This document shows positions 1 to 19,165 of a stretch of DNA of 64,000 nucleotides, piece by piece. The position numbers and the translations under genes were made by a program. Numbering within the stretch: the stretch's first letter is position 1; the number at the start of each line of letters is the position of its first letter. This stretch comes from Glandiceps talaboti (lineage: Eukaryota > Hemichordata > Enteropneusta > Spengelidae). The notes beneath the pieces are model-generated. The model ran no database searches. It had not been told where the DNA came from and was given only the letters and a program-made list of their open reading frames with translations. The DNA lies in contig NC_135560.1 in assembly GCF_964340395.1 (NCBI RefSeq), positions 24,584,675-24,648,674 on the forward strand, in the 5' to 3' direction.

Positions 1-1329
1 AAACATTGAAACAATTTAAAGAGTTTGTTGACCTACGAAATAGCATTGACATTGGTTTGGGGCAAGAGTTAAAGAGGTGTTTAGATCCAAACTTTGTTTC
101 CCAGAATGCCTTATTTTAGTGTACAGCAGGCTCCAATTTTTTGGTTTTATAACTCTTATGGTTGTATATCTCTCATAGAAGTGACATGACATAGAATTGA
201 TGAAAATTACTTTACTGGGTGCCCTATAAGAATAATGGAATGCAGCTACGATAAAATTAGACTTGCCTTTTTACCCTGTCATAGTGCATTCATGTTCTTA
301 TGCAAGAGAGGTATATGATAAAGTGGTTCACATCTACTCATCTAAGTCTAGTTACGTTCATGTTGGTATATAGTCTATTTTCATAAAACTTAACATCAAT
401 TGTCATTGTTGGAGGTAGTAAAATGTGATTTATCAATGATATAATGTATCCACTAGCTGATATTTCATATGTACCAAAAACATATTTTACCCTAGCTATA
501 CATCTCCACAGTCTAAGTCACTGTGATTGTTGTAGTTTGTTTATTTACATGATGACCACAACTGTCTAGTCACTGTGATTGTTGTAGTATCGTTTATTTA
601 CATGTATATCAAATACACTAGGTGGTCATACATTTCCACATGTTATAATCCTTCAATCTATAGACGAATATAAGGGACAATCATCCTCATGTCTTCGGAT
701 CATAGACAGTTTGACTGATAGTCACACACATAATTCCATTGCTTCAAGTGTATGTTCATGCCTTATTAAGCATCACTGCGTTTAAAAAACTGTCACATGA
801 CATTCTTTGATATAGGCAGATGGTTGATAGTTGAACCCAGCACTGTAGTACAACATGGTGCTTATCCTGGGTTTATTGTGGTTTAACAGCTTGAGATTTT
901 TTCATGGAGTTCAGGTGATGCCACATAGATTCCACAAGATTTATATGATTGGCATGTCGTAAGATTTAAAAAGTACTTGTGTGATGGTTATAATGTGCAA
1001 GAAGGATTTCCACATGTTGTTTACTTCAGATAGTTGCTATGGTTGCCACATGATACCAAACCATTTATTCTTCTTAGACTCTAATATGGAACAAACTAGG
1101 AAGAGTAGGACAGAACAAAAATCAATGATCTAGACAACAAGTTTTAATAATGATTGGTAGAAAACAAATTTTTTAAAGAGGTACGTTCCTGACATTTTTC
1201 TTGACATCTTGTGAATGTAAAGATGTATAGGTTATGATAAAATTGATGCATTCTCAAGAGATAAAAAAAGTAATTTAATGTTTCCAAAAAATTACTTTTC
1301 TGGTCAATAAAGGAATTGTAAGTTATCGT
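1..1329. other. non-coding A+T-rich DNA, nothing recognised
   Basis: No exon with credible splice sites and homology was seen on either strand. A 20-bp motif agtcactgtgattgttgtag occurs twice (about 518 and 570). It may hold the missing last CIB2 exon, but no convincing candidate encoding a TFHIRI-like tail was found. Confidence 0.5.
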
Positions 1330-1852
1330 TCTCAAGGAAACAGTTTATAAAGAAAATATTGTAAATGTCAATTGTACCATCGTTCTCAAGGACTTTAAAA
1401 TGGTCTATAAGAAAATATTATAAATGTCAATTGTACCATCGTTTCTCAAGGACATTAAAATGGTTTATAAAGAAAATATTATAAATGTAAATTGTACCAT
1501 CGTTCTCAAGGACATTAAAATGGTTTATAAAGAAAATATTATAAATGTCAATTGTACCATCGTTCTCAAGGACTTTAAAATGGTCTATAAGAAAATATTA
1601 TAAATGTCAATTGTACCATCGTTCTCAAGGACATTAAAATTGTTTATAAAGAATATATTATAAATGTCAATTGTACCATTTTTCTCAAGGAAATGGTTTA
1701 TAAAGAAAATATTATAAATGTAAATTGTACCATATGATCGTCCTCAAGGACTTTAAAATGGTCTATAAGAAAATATTATAAATGTAAATTGTACCATCGT
1801 TCTCAAGGACATTAAAATGGTTTATAAAGAATATATTATAAATGTCAATTAA
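1330..1852. repeat. about 60-bp minisatellite, roughly nine copies
   Basis: The unit reads roughly ccatcgttctcaaggacatt followed by aaaatggtttataaagaaaatattataaatgtcaattgta-like sequence. Copies differ by small substitutions and indels (gact/gaca, tctataag/tttataaag), so the array is not brand new. No coding potential. Confidence 0.85.
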
Positions 1853-2464
1853 AAGCTTAAAAAATTACATGGGTATCTTTTGGTTATTTAAAAATTATGC
1901 ATAGTCTGTATGATATGACATGTTATGTTGGCCTACCAATAAGTGCTCACTGATAAGGGCTGACTGACATATTTTCCGGTCTAAATTATTCCAAGTTTCT
2001 TTCCACAACATTTCATTGACTTCCATTGCATGACATTTTTAGATTAAACCATTTCATGATCCTCAGTCTATTGTTCTCATTATTAGTCATTTTAATAACT
2101 TAGAAAATAACAGTTTATTACTTTCATAACAAGCACCATCTCCATCGCAACAAAAGTAACCATTTTCTGCTCGACTGGTTTTGCTTGGGTGAACATAATT
2201 ATCAAGATTAAGTTAATTACTTACTGAACAAAAACAAAACACTGTATTTGCCTAGTGAGGTACTATAAAATGTGTCTTTCACTCTCTTCATCAGCTTTTG
2301 AAGTGAGGACACCAAAATGTGTTTCAAAAACAAACATAAATGCATAAAAAATTATGTTGATGAGGTTTTGATAAATAAACCAAACAATGCATTATGATCA
2401 ATCTCTCTAGACATGATGTACAATGTCATGATGACATCTGTACATAAAACACTATGACTGGTTG

Positions 2465-3088
2465 CTAGCAATAATAGCATATAGCAAAATATATCATAGT
2501 ATTATAGCAAAATATATTATAGTATTATAGCAAAATATATTATAGCATATAGCAAAATATATTATAGTATTATAGCAAAATATATAGTATTATAGCAAAA
2601 TATATTATAGTATTATAGCAAAATATATTATAGTATTATAGCAAAATAAATTATAGTATTTTAGTAAAATATATTATAACATTATAGCAAAATACATTAT
2701 AGTATTATAGCAAAATATATTATAGTATTTTAGTAAAATATATTATAACATTATAGCAAACTATATTATAGTATTATAGCAAAATATATTATAGTATTAT
2801 AGCAAAATATATTATAGTATTATAGCAAAATATATTATAACATTATAGCAAAATATATTATAGTATTTTAGTAAAATATATTATAACATTATAGCAAAAT
2901 ATATTATAACATTATAGCAAAATACATTATAGTATTATAGCAAAATATATTATAACATTATAGCAAGCTATATTATAGCATATAGCCAAATATATTATAG
3001 TATTATAGCAAAATATATTATAGTATTATAGCAAAATATATTACAACATTATAGCAAAATATATTATAGCAAAATATATTATAGTATT
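2465..3088. repeat. A+T-rich minisatellite, about 20-bp unit tatagcaaaatatattatag
   Basis: About 600 bp of near-uniform tatagcaaaatatatta units with variants (ttagtaaaat, tataacatta). It directly abuts the 58-bp CIB2 donor minisatellite. Confidence 0.85.
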
Positions 3089-3325
3089 TCCCTTACCTGA
3101 GGACATCAGGAGATCTGGAAATTACCCTGATATCAAATGGAATATTTCCCATACCTGAGGACATCAGGAGATCTGGAAATTACCCTGATATCAAATGGAA
3201 TATTTCCCTTACCTGAGGACATCAGGAGATCTGGAAATTACCCTGATATCAAATGGAATATTTCCCTTACCTGAGGACATCAGGAGATCTGGAAATCACC
3301 ATGTCAAATGAATTATTTGCCTTAC
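3089..3325 (-). repeat. 58-bp minisatellite made of copies of the CIB2 exon 5 end plus its splice donor
   Basis: Just downstream of the CIB2 exon 5 donor (3321-3325), four further copies of the exon end and donor lie at 58, 58, 58 and 55 bp spacing. Donor-like CTTAC/CATAC (minus strand GTAAG/GTATG) occurs at 3266, 3208, 3150 and 3092. Each unit has TTTCCAG, then an 18-nt stretch ATCTCCTGATGTCCTCAG, then GTAAGG or GTATGG. It is plainly related to the exon, which ends TTTCCAGAGCTCCTGACTTTCTGAG-GTAAGG on the minus strand. Confidence 0.85.
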
Positions 3326-9515
<6,190 letters not shown>

Positions 9516-10059
9516 ATTTGTTATCTGTTCATGTTATTGCTGTTGAAGATAACTGTTGTGTAGTCGTGCACATAGGTAGTACTAGTCGCGATGCGGGAGC
9601 ACCATCATCATCATCACCACCACGATCATCATCACCGAAGCTTTATGCAAATGATTAGCAAACACCTCAGCTGCTTTAGAGCTTTCCTGCACTTTGTATA
9701 TTATACACGATATATCGTGCCCTCAACGGCAGTCGCAAACGTCGCAATGCTGTCAATACACCATTCACTCACAAATTAAGCATTAAACATCTATATTGTC
9801 AAAACACTACGTGTATCAAAGTAAAAGTTGACTCGCATGTTGCTGATTTAGGTGAAAAACTAAAACATGTAAGTATCAATTAACACATATTATATAGCAT
9901 TGCCGTTAAACGGTATGCGAAGTGGCAAATTTGAAACGTGCCGTCGACCGACTGACAGCCTCACGCTGTGTGAAGTGGTATTTCATCGTCTTTGCAATAT
10001 TGTTAAGGACTCGATGACCCCTCTTCGATGAAAACATTACAGGCCGACCCAGTAATAAT
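9516..10059. promoter_or_regulatory. shared promoter region of CIB2 and LRRC61
   Basis: The ATG of CIB2 (minus) and that of LRRC61 (plus) are 545 bp apart and face away from each other. The interval, with the flank to about 9050, has visibly more CpG than neighbouring introns (for example tagtcgcgatgcggg and ccgtcgaccg). It also carries a CAT/CAC trinucleotide run at 9600-9633. No TATA box was assigned. The role is inferred from layout. Confidence 0.6.
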
Positions 10060-11535
10060 ATGGCTGGATCTCCAGGTAAGTCATAGAATGAAGAAATCGC
10101 CAATTTTCCCAACCACTACCTGTTTCACTTTATCAGGCCCATTCTGATTGTGTACGCCATTATAGTTTATACGAAAACACAAAGTCATCACTGTCTACAA
10201 ACAATTACATGATAAAAGCAGATAGACCGACTTTATTCTAAATATATGAATAATAAACTCATCGTAATGTTAAACATATGTACGAAATCTCAAAATATCC
10301 AAATAAAGCAAAATACCAGCTTACGTACCGTAAGTGTGTATGTTACCATGGCAACAAGGTAATCTCCGGTCAGCTATGTCATAGTACATTAATCTCTTGT
10401 TTTTTTCATTTCGGGTTGCGACCAATATAAATAGAAAGTTCTACTTTCTAATTCACATTGACAATAGTTTAGTCAAAACCTTCTGTGTTGGTTTTTCACT
10501 ACAGAAAATGGTCGCATCACTCGTCAGATGTTAAAAACAAGAAGTGGAGAATTCGATCTGGAAAGCATACCTTTTCTTATTTTGAAGAGACAAGGTGAGG
10601 TAATCTATAACTACATATAATTTATAAATAGATTGATGTCCATTTTATTTACAGAAATAATAATCTTTATAAATACTGGATAGTTCTTTAAGCATATAAA
10701 CACTTGTCTCCCAAGAACTTAGAAGTCCAGTGAGGGCCGTCCCTCATGGGTTCAGTGTTAATGCAGGAGGAAACCGGAGTACCTGGAGAAAACCAGTGTT
10801 GTTCGGTAGAGTCAAACTGAATGACACTCTTCTTACTTACAGCGTGGTAAATTCAATTGAACCCTGAATGGGACTGCAGTGGTAAGAGGCAAGTGGTTTA
10901 ACCACTCAGCCACTGACAACCCTAAATAGATATTAAAATAAATAACATAAATATAAGTAAATGAATGATATTTATATATATCATAAAATATGTCAATATT
11001 ATATAGTGATAATGATGATGATATGTAGTACCACACATTGTACAAATACAGATGACAATAAAGTATTACAATTTACTGTTGACATCAGATCATGGATGAA
11101 TTGAACCTGTTACAAACAGTAGCACCACACATTTCATTGTACAAAGACGTCTGACAATAAAGTATTACAACTGTTGACATCAGACTGTGGATAAACTGAA
11201 CCTGTTACAAGCAGGGAGAGTAAACAAATGAATAGTACAGCATGTTAGAAGTACAGAGACTTGTATTACATTCCATCATTTGATAAGTACAATTTTATGG
11301 CCACTTTACATAATGAGTTCATACTCACAAACAGATTCCCTGCTCCCTGGCATTTCATGTAGATATAAAGAGGCCCTAAAACTTTTCTTATCAAACCATG
11401 GTCTCTTGATGTGCCAACATGCTGAGCCATTGTGTTATTAATCCAATTTATTTGCTGACTTTCCCTGTTTGTAACAGGTTCCGTTTGTCCATGGTCTGAT
11501 GTTGGCAGTTGTATTATTATTATTGTAATAGGTAA

Positions 11536-11569
<34 letters not shown>

Positions 11570-14500
11570 ATGCTGATGTGTGTAATATTGATAAATGTAC
11601 ATTTAGTGGATTTTTGGAGGTGAAACTCATAACACTTACTAAGTACTGAAAATTCCTACTCACAGAGTCCAATTTCTAGGAAGTGAATGTCAAATTTTTG
11701 CTGATATTTTGCCAGCATCATCAGGGGTGTATTACAGTGGGCTATTGTCATCTTGGAAGAGACAACCTTGATGATGCTAATGATGTTGGTGAAAATTTGG
11801 GATTCACTTCCATGAATTTGTTAGACTGTGAGTAGAAATTTTCATTTAGTAACTATGAACCCATTCAGGTCCATGAACATTCATTGTTGTAAAAACACTT
11901 ACTTAGTTTGGATCCTATAAGTTTTTCAATCTCTGCTAAAATGGTAGATTGCACCGTGTATTGAGTACTCAGTACTGGCAATCAAGCATTTTTCACTGTA
12001 ATTATGGCAGCACAAATAAATACTTTGATTGTGACTGTTTGCAGGAATTGATGACCTTGGCTGTATTGGTGAATGTACCACACTACATAGGCTTGACTTG
12101 TCTTATAATGATATATCACAACTCCGTCCATTATCTACTCTCAAACAGCTGAATTATCTCAACATATCAGGCAACAGAATTGTATCTCTAGGTAGGAATA
12201 ATGAACAGTGTGTTTTCTCTAATAAAAGATGAACATTTTTGTTGTGGGTCAGAATGATACCAAATATCTCATTTTTGTGAGTCACCACATTGGAAAGGAT
12301 GAGGGACTGATGAGTCATAAGAAACTGCTGAGTCTGAATTGCTTATATTAGAGAGCTCACCTCTTATAGTCTGAATGGCATATATTAGAGAGCTCACCTC
12401 TTATAGTCTGAATGGCATATATTAGAGAGCTCACCTCTTATAGTCTGAATGGCGTATATTACAGAGCTCACCTCTTATAGTCTGAATGGCGTATATTAGA
12501 GAGCTCACCTCTTATAGTCTGAATGGCTTATATTAGAGAGCTCACCTCTTATAGTCTGAATGGCTTATATTAGAGAGCGCACCTCTTATAGTCTGAATGG
12601 CTTATATTAGAGAGCTCACCTCTTATAGTCTGATGGGCATATATTAGAGAGCACACCTCTTAGTCTGAATGGCGTATATTAGAGAGCGCACCTCTTATAG
12701 TCTGAATGGCTTTATTAGAGAGCTCACCTCTTATAGTCTGAATGGCTTATATTAGAGAGCTCACCTCTTATAGTCTGAATGGCTTATATTAGAGAGCTCA
12801 CCTCTTATAATCTGAATGGCTTAAAGAGCTCATTTCTTATAACCATTGTTTTTGCATTGCCAAAATAAACTTACAAGCCAGCTCCATTGATTGAGTATTA
12901 ATAATAAACTTGTAAACTTTCGATGCCAGCAGCATGGTGTATATTAACAGTATACTGGTTCATGTATGCGGGGAGGGACTGGGTGGATATAGCTGATTAT
13001 CTTATTTTAATATCTATGTTATAAATTCATGCAGCCCATAATGAAAGAAGGACAGCGAAGTATAATTAAAGCACAGACAAGGAAGTGACTAAAGTAAAGT
13101 GTTCAGACATGACATGATTTAAAGGAAATATCAGATTAGGATTAATTTAATATGTGAGAAAAACAGTTCTCTACTAGAAAAAGTTGGCCCTAAACAAGAG
13201 TGGTCATATATAATCCTGATAGAACAACATTAATGTGACAACCTGGGATTGAATCATGGGTCTTTATAGATTAAAACATGATCAAGTATGATGGATGGTT
13301 TAAGGAGATTGTTCTTTAATCCCAATATGTATTAGATGTTTAACCCATGATACTTATTTCCTGTGAGAATATTGACACATTTCCTGAAATTCTTTTATTT
13401 TTGATAGAACCTTTAAAAGAACTGGAGAATCTGAAGTCTCTGAACATTGCTGGCAATTTGATTGGAAGGTATGACTAGACTGAGTTTAATACAACATAAA
13501 AAGGAAGATTTGGAACAATTTGTTGGTGGCTGAGTACTTAGCTTATTTGCCTCTAACCAAATGCACTCAGGGTTTGAACCCACTCAGTGATGACTGGCCT
13601 CTTACCAATGCATTCTGGGTTTGAACCCACTCAGTGATGACTGGCCTCTTACCAATGCATTCTGGGTTTGAACCCACTCAGTGATGACTGGCCTCTTACC
13701 AATGCATTCTGGGTTTGAACCCAAGCAGTGATGACCGGCCTCTTACCAATGCACTCTGGGTTTGAACCCACTCAGAGATGACTGGCCTCTTACCAATGCA
13801 CTCTGGGTTTGAACCCACTCAGTGATGACTGGCCTCTTACCAATGCATTCTGGGTTTGAACCCACTCAGTGATGACTGGCCTCTTACCAATGCATTCTGG
13901 GTTTGAACCCAAGCAGTGATGACCGGCCTCTTACCAATGCACTCTGGGTTTGAACCCACTCAGTGATGACCGGCCTCTTACCAATGCACTCTGGGTTTGA
14001 ACCCACTCAGTGATGACTGGCCTCTTACTAATGCACTCTGGGTTTGAACCCACTCAGTGATGACTGGCCTCTTACCAAATGCACTCTGGGTTTGAACCCA
14101 AGCAGTGATGACTGGGTTCAATAAGATTTAACCAGGTCTGTTTGCTAATAGAGTGGAAAATTCATCATTTTTGGATATTCTCATAGCTCATTTACAAACA
14201 TGTGTATAGTGAATGATAAGGCACATCCACAATGATGAATTTTTAAGTATATATATTAAATATATATTGTATCCCCAAGATGGGATAAAATTTAAACATT
14301 TTACACAAGCATGGACTAAACTTACCATATTATAAAAAGTAGCATTGAGTAAAAGTAAAATTGTGTTTGTTTTGTACAGCATTGAATCCTTGAGATGTCT
14401 TGGTGATCTGGATGATTTAGAAGATCTACGTCTAAAGGATACCATTAATCATCTAACCAACCCAATATGTCATAACACACAATATAAAGAGAAAATAATG

Positions 14501-17500
14501 ATCTTACTTCCTAGATTGAAAACACTGGATGGAGAGAGAGTCAGTGGTCAAGGCAGTGAATTGCATAGGATTTGTCAAGAGTTAGATATTGCAATACAGT
14601 CAAATTGTAAGTATAGGAAAGATGGCAGTTGTCTTGCCATGTAGACAGTGTTTTTGTTAGGGTGGAAAGATTATAAAACCACATGAGTTCCCCACAAAGG
14701 TTCTCCTTTGAAAATAAAGTGCAAGGTATTGAAATCAGTATATAAATTTACTAGATTTACAGTTACCAGGGAAACACTGCAGATGATGAACGAAAAGCAT
14801 GTTGAAAATGAATATATGTCCACTTTGAAACCGTATGTTATAAAGACATGTACATTCCATGTCTAGCTGTAATGTAAACTGCTATCCTAAGTCCTTCCAT
14901 CACCTGTGGTTATCAATGTGTCCTCTAATCCAATTTGACAGGCCACTGACTTTGATGTTTCCCTACCCCAGACAAGGTGCTGACTCGCCATAAAAAAGAT
15001 TTTATCATTTTGACCCACAACTAAAAGAATTGCTGCCAATAGAGGGCATACTAGTTGTCTTTGGACAGTTAGATTTCTTATCAATTTTCATGTTACTTCT
15101 ACAGAATGCAAGTGCATTATATTCAATTCAATTTATTTCATTAGGTCTATTGACCAATGAGCACACTGTTAAATAACAATACAATGAGCATACTGTTAAA
15201 TAACAATACAATGAGCACACTGTTAAATAACAATACAATGAGCACACTGTTAAATAACAATACAAATGGCGTAACAACAGAGCAACTATACAACAGTATG
15301 TTTAAGTGCTGAATTTGACACAAACCCCCCAACAAGGTTGGAGAAGGTACAAATGAAAATTTAATGAATGAATGAATGAATGAATGAATGAATAAATAAA
15401 TAAATGGATCAATCAATAAATAAATATATAGTTAATCATAGTCAAATCTACTTTTGAACGCTTTGTAAATAAACATAGCAAGATTTCTTGTTTGTCTCAC
15501 TTTGCATGAATTAACAAATTTATACATATTCAGAAACTTCCAGAAATATTCAGGAATTAAATCTTTTCTTAAAATAGTATATCTCGAACAAACTAAAATT
15601 AAATGATGTTCATCTTACAAAAGTTCACAATGTCTATAAACTCTATCATCTAAAGGTTTTCAAACAGGTCTATACCATCTGCCTGATTCAATTTCTAGTC
15701 TATGCGATGAAACTCTTTACCTTGGTAATGCCTGTCGAAAACAAGGAATAGTAACAATGTCTAGATATGGCTTGAAATCAAATCTGTTGAAATGTCAATA
15801 GAGCCTTGCCCTTGTTGAATCATTAATTCTGGCAGTCCAGTTTTGCAAAAAGTTATCTGAAAGCCTTTGCTTGACTAAAGAAATAAATACATCTGTGTTG
15901 CCAGCTCCTTGGTGTAACCATGCATACATAATACCTAACTCGGATAAAAGATTTCTAACAAGAGTGGCCCAACTGGATCGATTAGGGTGGAGAAGCATAT
16001 CAGATAACAGAAAATTATAAACTCTTTTAATGTACTTACTTGGTCACTATGTAAAATATTTAGCCAAAACTTTAGAATCTTGTTTAAACGTAAAATATGA
16101 AAAGGAACTCTTCCCAGTTCTCCATAAATGAAATCATTTTGAGTACATTGTTTTACGCCCACAAGTTTCTTACAAAATGAAAGATGAACCCGCTAAATAG
16201 TATCGGCTTGTGCAAGCCCCCAAACTTCAGCACTGTAGTGCAGAATTGGCGACACTAGCGTATCAAATAAGTACAAAACTTTTTTTGGAGTGAGGTTCTC
16301 AAATTTGTAGAGATAAGTATTTAACTTAAAAATCTGTTTGTGGGCTTGTCCAGCTAACACTTGTTGTGCTTCTGTAAACGATCCACATAGGGTAAACACA
16401 ATCCCTAAGTATGTAAACTTGTTAACTATATCTAACTGTTGTCCACCGTACATAAAACGCAAATTTTGCCTTAGGGAGCCATTCCTTCTAAAAATCATAC
16501 CTTTTGATTTCAAAACATTTACCTTTAAATGCCACTTCTGACAGTAATTACACAAAATTTCAAAGCCTTTCTGTAAACCTTTCTCAGATTTAGAAAAAAT
16601 AACAATATCGTCTGCATAGAGTAGCATCTTGAAGGAATCAACATCAATACCTTCACTACCGTTTAGTATAAACTCATCTTCCATATCGTTTACAAACATA
16701 GAAAACAAAAAAGGCGAGAGACATTCCCCTTGCCGAACACCTGTATGTATATTGAATTCACTACTTAACATAATATTAAATTTAACTCGAGATTTTGCAG
16801 CTTCATACATAGACATAATGATCTTAAGCATCTTACCGCAAACTCCAAGCTTCATTAATTTATACCAAAGATTGTCTCTTACCACATACTCAAACGCCTT
16901 TGTAAAATCAATAAAACCACAATAAAGTTTCCTTCCACAATTTAGGCTAGAGGCTGTCTTTGACATATGGCAGTCATGTATGTCTAATTCAATAAGTACA
17001 TCTAAATTTTGTGATTGATTATACCATGAATTACCAGTCCACTACATCATAGTAACTATCAGATGCTTGCTGGTAAAAGTTACAAGAGAAACCACTATAT
17101 CAGAAAATATTTGAATCTTGATTTTCAAAAACTGAACTTATTTGAAAATAGTTCATTGGAATCTGCTGTGTTTGAGGTTGTGTTTAATAGCCAAATGGCC
17201 TTTGAATTTACCCATTTTCATCATACACATGTAGCTCCAAGAGATGGACCAATCAAAGAATGTCAGATTCCGCCACCAATGGTTTCTGCAGGATTTTGGG
17301 ATAGCAAACCAGGAGATGACACTGCTATCATAGAAGCTGAGAAACAGCTACAAGGTAAAGCACCAATCATATGTACTCTACATCACAACTTAAAAGGCAA
17401 CATCCAATCAAATCATAAGAGATGAATCCCTTAATCTGTCATCCTACTTGAAGGAACACAACACAACAGACATTATAAGTTGTGCATTAGGTTCTTCTGT

Positions 17501-17889
17501 TGACTATATATGGAACAGTTCACAAAAATAGCTATTTTCTCCCCTTTTACACTGAATCAAATAGTGAAAGAATTCTCATCGAGAAAGACACATGGAAAAT
17601 GTAAAAGAGATGTCAGTCAAAACAAAAGAAAAATCTGGTGATTTTCTAATTTGAATTTGTATAGCTGGCTGTTTGCCATTATTTATTCACTTTCATGTCA
17701 TATGATAGAGGGACTAAGATTGAAAATTACTTCATCTGATGTATTTCATAATAATATCTAAGCAACCAATCCAGTTTTCATGTTTATCTTTCAGATGTTA
17801 TTGAGGAGTGTGAAAAACTTCAGAAAAGAGCTGATGATGCAATTGATAGAGCTGGACAACATTTACACAATAGTCATACAGAGGACTGA
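10060..17889 (+). CDS. LRRC61: leucine-rich repeat-containing protein 61
   Basis: Exons 10060-10075, 10505-10594, 12045-12191, 13408-13468, 14380-14606, 17235-17354, 17795-17889 join in phase to 252 codons (251 aa; human LRRC61 is 259). Seen in the protein: MAGSPENGRITRQMLKTRSG near the start, parallel to human ITPQLLKSRTGEFSLES; leucine-rich repeats at about residues 36-105 (LHRLDLSYNDIS, LNYLNISGNRIVSL, LKSLNIAGNLIGS); an LRR-cap region with LTNPICHN and LKTLDGERVSGQGSE at about 106-180; and a C-terminal GFWDSKPG plus helical tail (EECEKLQKRADDAIDRAG). The gene is poorly characterised; a protein-interaction role is inferred from the LRR fold. Exon 6 starts at the CATGTAG acceptor, because earlier in-frame sequence gives the wrong phase. 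Intron 5 holds a LINE; introns 3 and 4 hold minisatellites. Confidence 0.93.
10665..10930 (-). mobile_element. tRNA-derived SINE with conserved central domain
   Basis: On the minus strand a tRNA-like head (GTGGCTGAGTGGTTAAACCA as box A; CAGGGTTCAATTG as decayed box B) is followed by a core containing GGTACTCCGGTTTCCTCCTG and CACTGAACCCATGAGGGA. The core resembles the deeply conserved Nin/Meta-type SINE domains described in molluscs, amphioxus and corals; this assignment is from memory. A second copy in the same orientation lies at 50815-51060. Confidence 0.7.
11537..11566. repeat. short (GT)n microsatellite
   Basis: About 30 bp of GT in LRRC61 intron 2. Confidence 0.9.
12340..12835. repeat. 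about 37-bp minisatellite in LRRC61 intron 3, about 13 copies
   Basis: The unit is roughly agagctcacctcttatagtc then tgaatggcttatattag. Copies differ by single bases (ctcacc/cgcacc/cacacc; cttat/cgtat/catat). Confidence 0.9.
13525..14120. repeat. about 48-bp minisatellite grown from a tRNA-like SINE, 12 B-box-like motifs
   Basis: The left edge looks like a tRNA head (ggtggctgagtacttagc, box A-like). The unit then repeats with GGGTTTGAACCC present 12 times, separated by ctcttaccaatgcactctg and cactcagtgatgactggc. GGTTTGAACCC resembles the pol III box B (GGTTCGANTCC) with the invariant C replaced by T. Copies 4 and 8 share the aagcagtgatgaccgg variant, showing a higher-order repeat of four units. 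Confidence 0.85.
15110..17045 (-). mobile_element. 5'-truncated LINE (non-LTR retrotransposon) inside LRRC61 intron 5
   Basis: An open frame at 16193-16966 encodes the reverse-transcriptase palm and thumb: FIDFTKAFEYVVRDNLWYKL, GVRQGECLSPFLFSMFVND and the catalytic LLYADDIVIFS. A further piece, GVKQCTQNDFIYGELGRVPF at about 16100-16160, continues the C-terminal domain after a frame change. The endonuclease and the RT start are absent, so the copy is truncated near 17045. The 3' UTR carries a 26- to 30-bp tandem repeat (gagcacactgttaaataaca) at 15150-15265, an (ATGA/ATAA) run at 15362-15405, and a tail ending in aaataaattgaattgaat-like sequence. Clade not assigned. Confidence 0.88.
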
Positions 17890-18349
17890 AAAATCATTAC
17901 TATTTTCATGAGTACTAAACAAAACTAGAGCAATAAATGCTTGTACTTTTAGAGTATTATCATGTATGAGAAAGATTAGATATAGAGAAAAGGACTTATT
18001 TACAATTGATCTGGAAATCACAGTATTTTAGTAAATGATATCAGGATAATGAATTTTGTCCTTACTCCATGGAAATGTCATTGGTATTATGGCTACAAAT
18101 CATCACCTAAAGAATACAGGAATTTTACCAGAATGTTATCACCAAGGTGTGTCCAAAAAGAACAATCCTTTGGTTGATAGCATGACTTCTGCTTCATGTG
18201 CTTCACATGCATATCCATAGGCAGGTATGAGAATAAGTTAACCTCCTTGTTCTATTAAGACCTGCTAGCATGAGGTACTGGTAAAATGCTATTACTGGCA
18301 TGGAGAATTGGACGTCTAAATGCAAGCTACAGTGATTACATTTTAACAA

Positions 18350-18640
18350 ATACTATGACAGAACCCAATAATGCGCGAGTGCAAGTGTGGTGTACTTGGG
18401 GGATTTGTATGAATGCTTGAGGTGTTGTCTGCGGCTGTACTTTACAGCAGAAAACACTGCAAGTACAAGTGCAAATACCCCCCAGTACCCATATTTGAAC
18501 TCACTCGGAGTGGGGTTGTTATTATTACATATGTTCATCTGAAACCGTACATTTCTGTCAAAATGATAGTGCAATCATGTGCTTTCATGTATAATGAACG
18601 ATGGTGTCCTCATTTACATGTAGGTATACAATAATGTTTT
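18350..18640. mobile_element. foldback MITE-like element, family A copy
   Basis: It opens with atgacagaacccaataatgc and contains cagcagaaaacactgcaagt followed by acaagtgcaaatac, which mirrors gcaagtgtggtgtacttg to its left; it closes near gtggggttgttatt. Related copies with GTAACAGA-CCCATGG-like ends lie at about 29830-30000, 49890-50045, 55640-55850 and 57145-57335. Confidence 0.45.
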
Positions 18641-19159
18641 AGGTATTGCACTGCAGTGTACAAGCGCAACACTGCAAGTAATCTTTGGAACATCTATAAT
18701 AATAATACATCATAATGCAGTTAGTGTAGTAAATGTATCAAGTGTGAATTAAGAGTACATTTTTTTGTATCATCTTTTTCTAATATGTACTAAAGCTGAT
18801 GTGTTAAGAGTACATTGTTGAAAGATTTTAGCAAGTGATAGAAAACTTATAGCAGTACTTTGATAATAGCAGTCTTTATGGTCATGAATGTGTACATATC
18901 TTGTTGAATGTGACTTATAGATTTACAAAAATTGTATTTAATTTAATAGAGTTGTTTTATAATATGTATATTTAGCTGACTTCTAAATTTCTGTATTAGT
19001 CTAAAAAAACAGTATACTTCATTTGCATTACAACATAAACCTTGCATATTACACGATTTCTCAAAAGTACAGGAAGACATATACTCTTGTCAATGTACTA
19101 TTGATTTACTAGCAAGTGGTATAAATCCAAATATTGAATCAGTCATTGTATTGTAGAAC

Positions 19160-19165
19160 AATAAA
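19160..19165 (+). terminator. candidate poly(A) signal of LRRC61
   Basis: AATAAA about 1.27 kb past the LRRC61 stop, followed by a second aaataaaa some 20 bp later. The distance makes it uncertain. Confidence 0.35.

Noticed and set aside
2255-2310. Last CIB2 exon encoding a short tail (minus strand, near tcttcatcagctttt)
   Set aside because: The acceptor is poor and the peptide does not resemble STFHIRI.
9591-9779. His-rich small frame starting MREHHHHHHHHDHHH
   Set aside because: A CAT/CAC run in the CIB2/LRRC61 promoter interval; nothing after it resembles a known protein.
17063-17234. The N-terminal part of the open frame before LRRC61 exon 6 as coding sequence
   Set aside because: No acceptor there gives the right phase with exon 5, while CATGTAG at 17234 does and restores the match to LRRC61.
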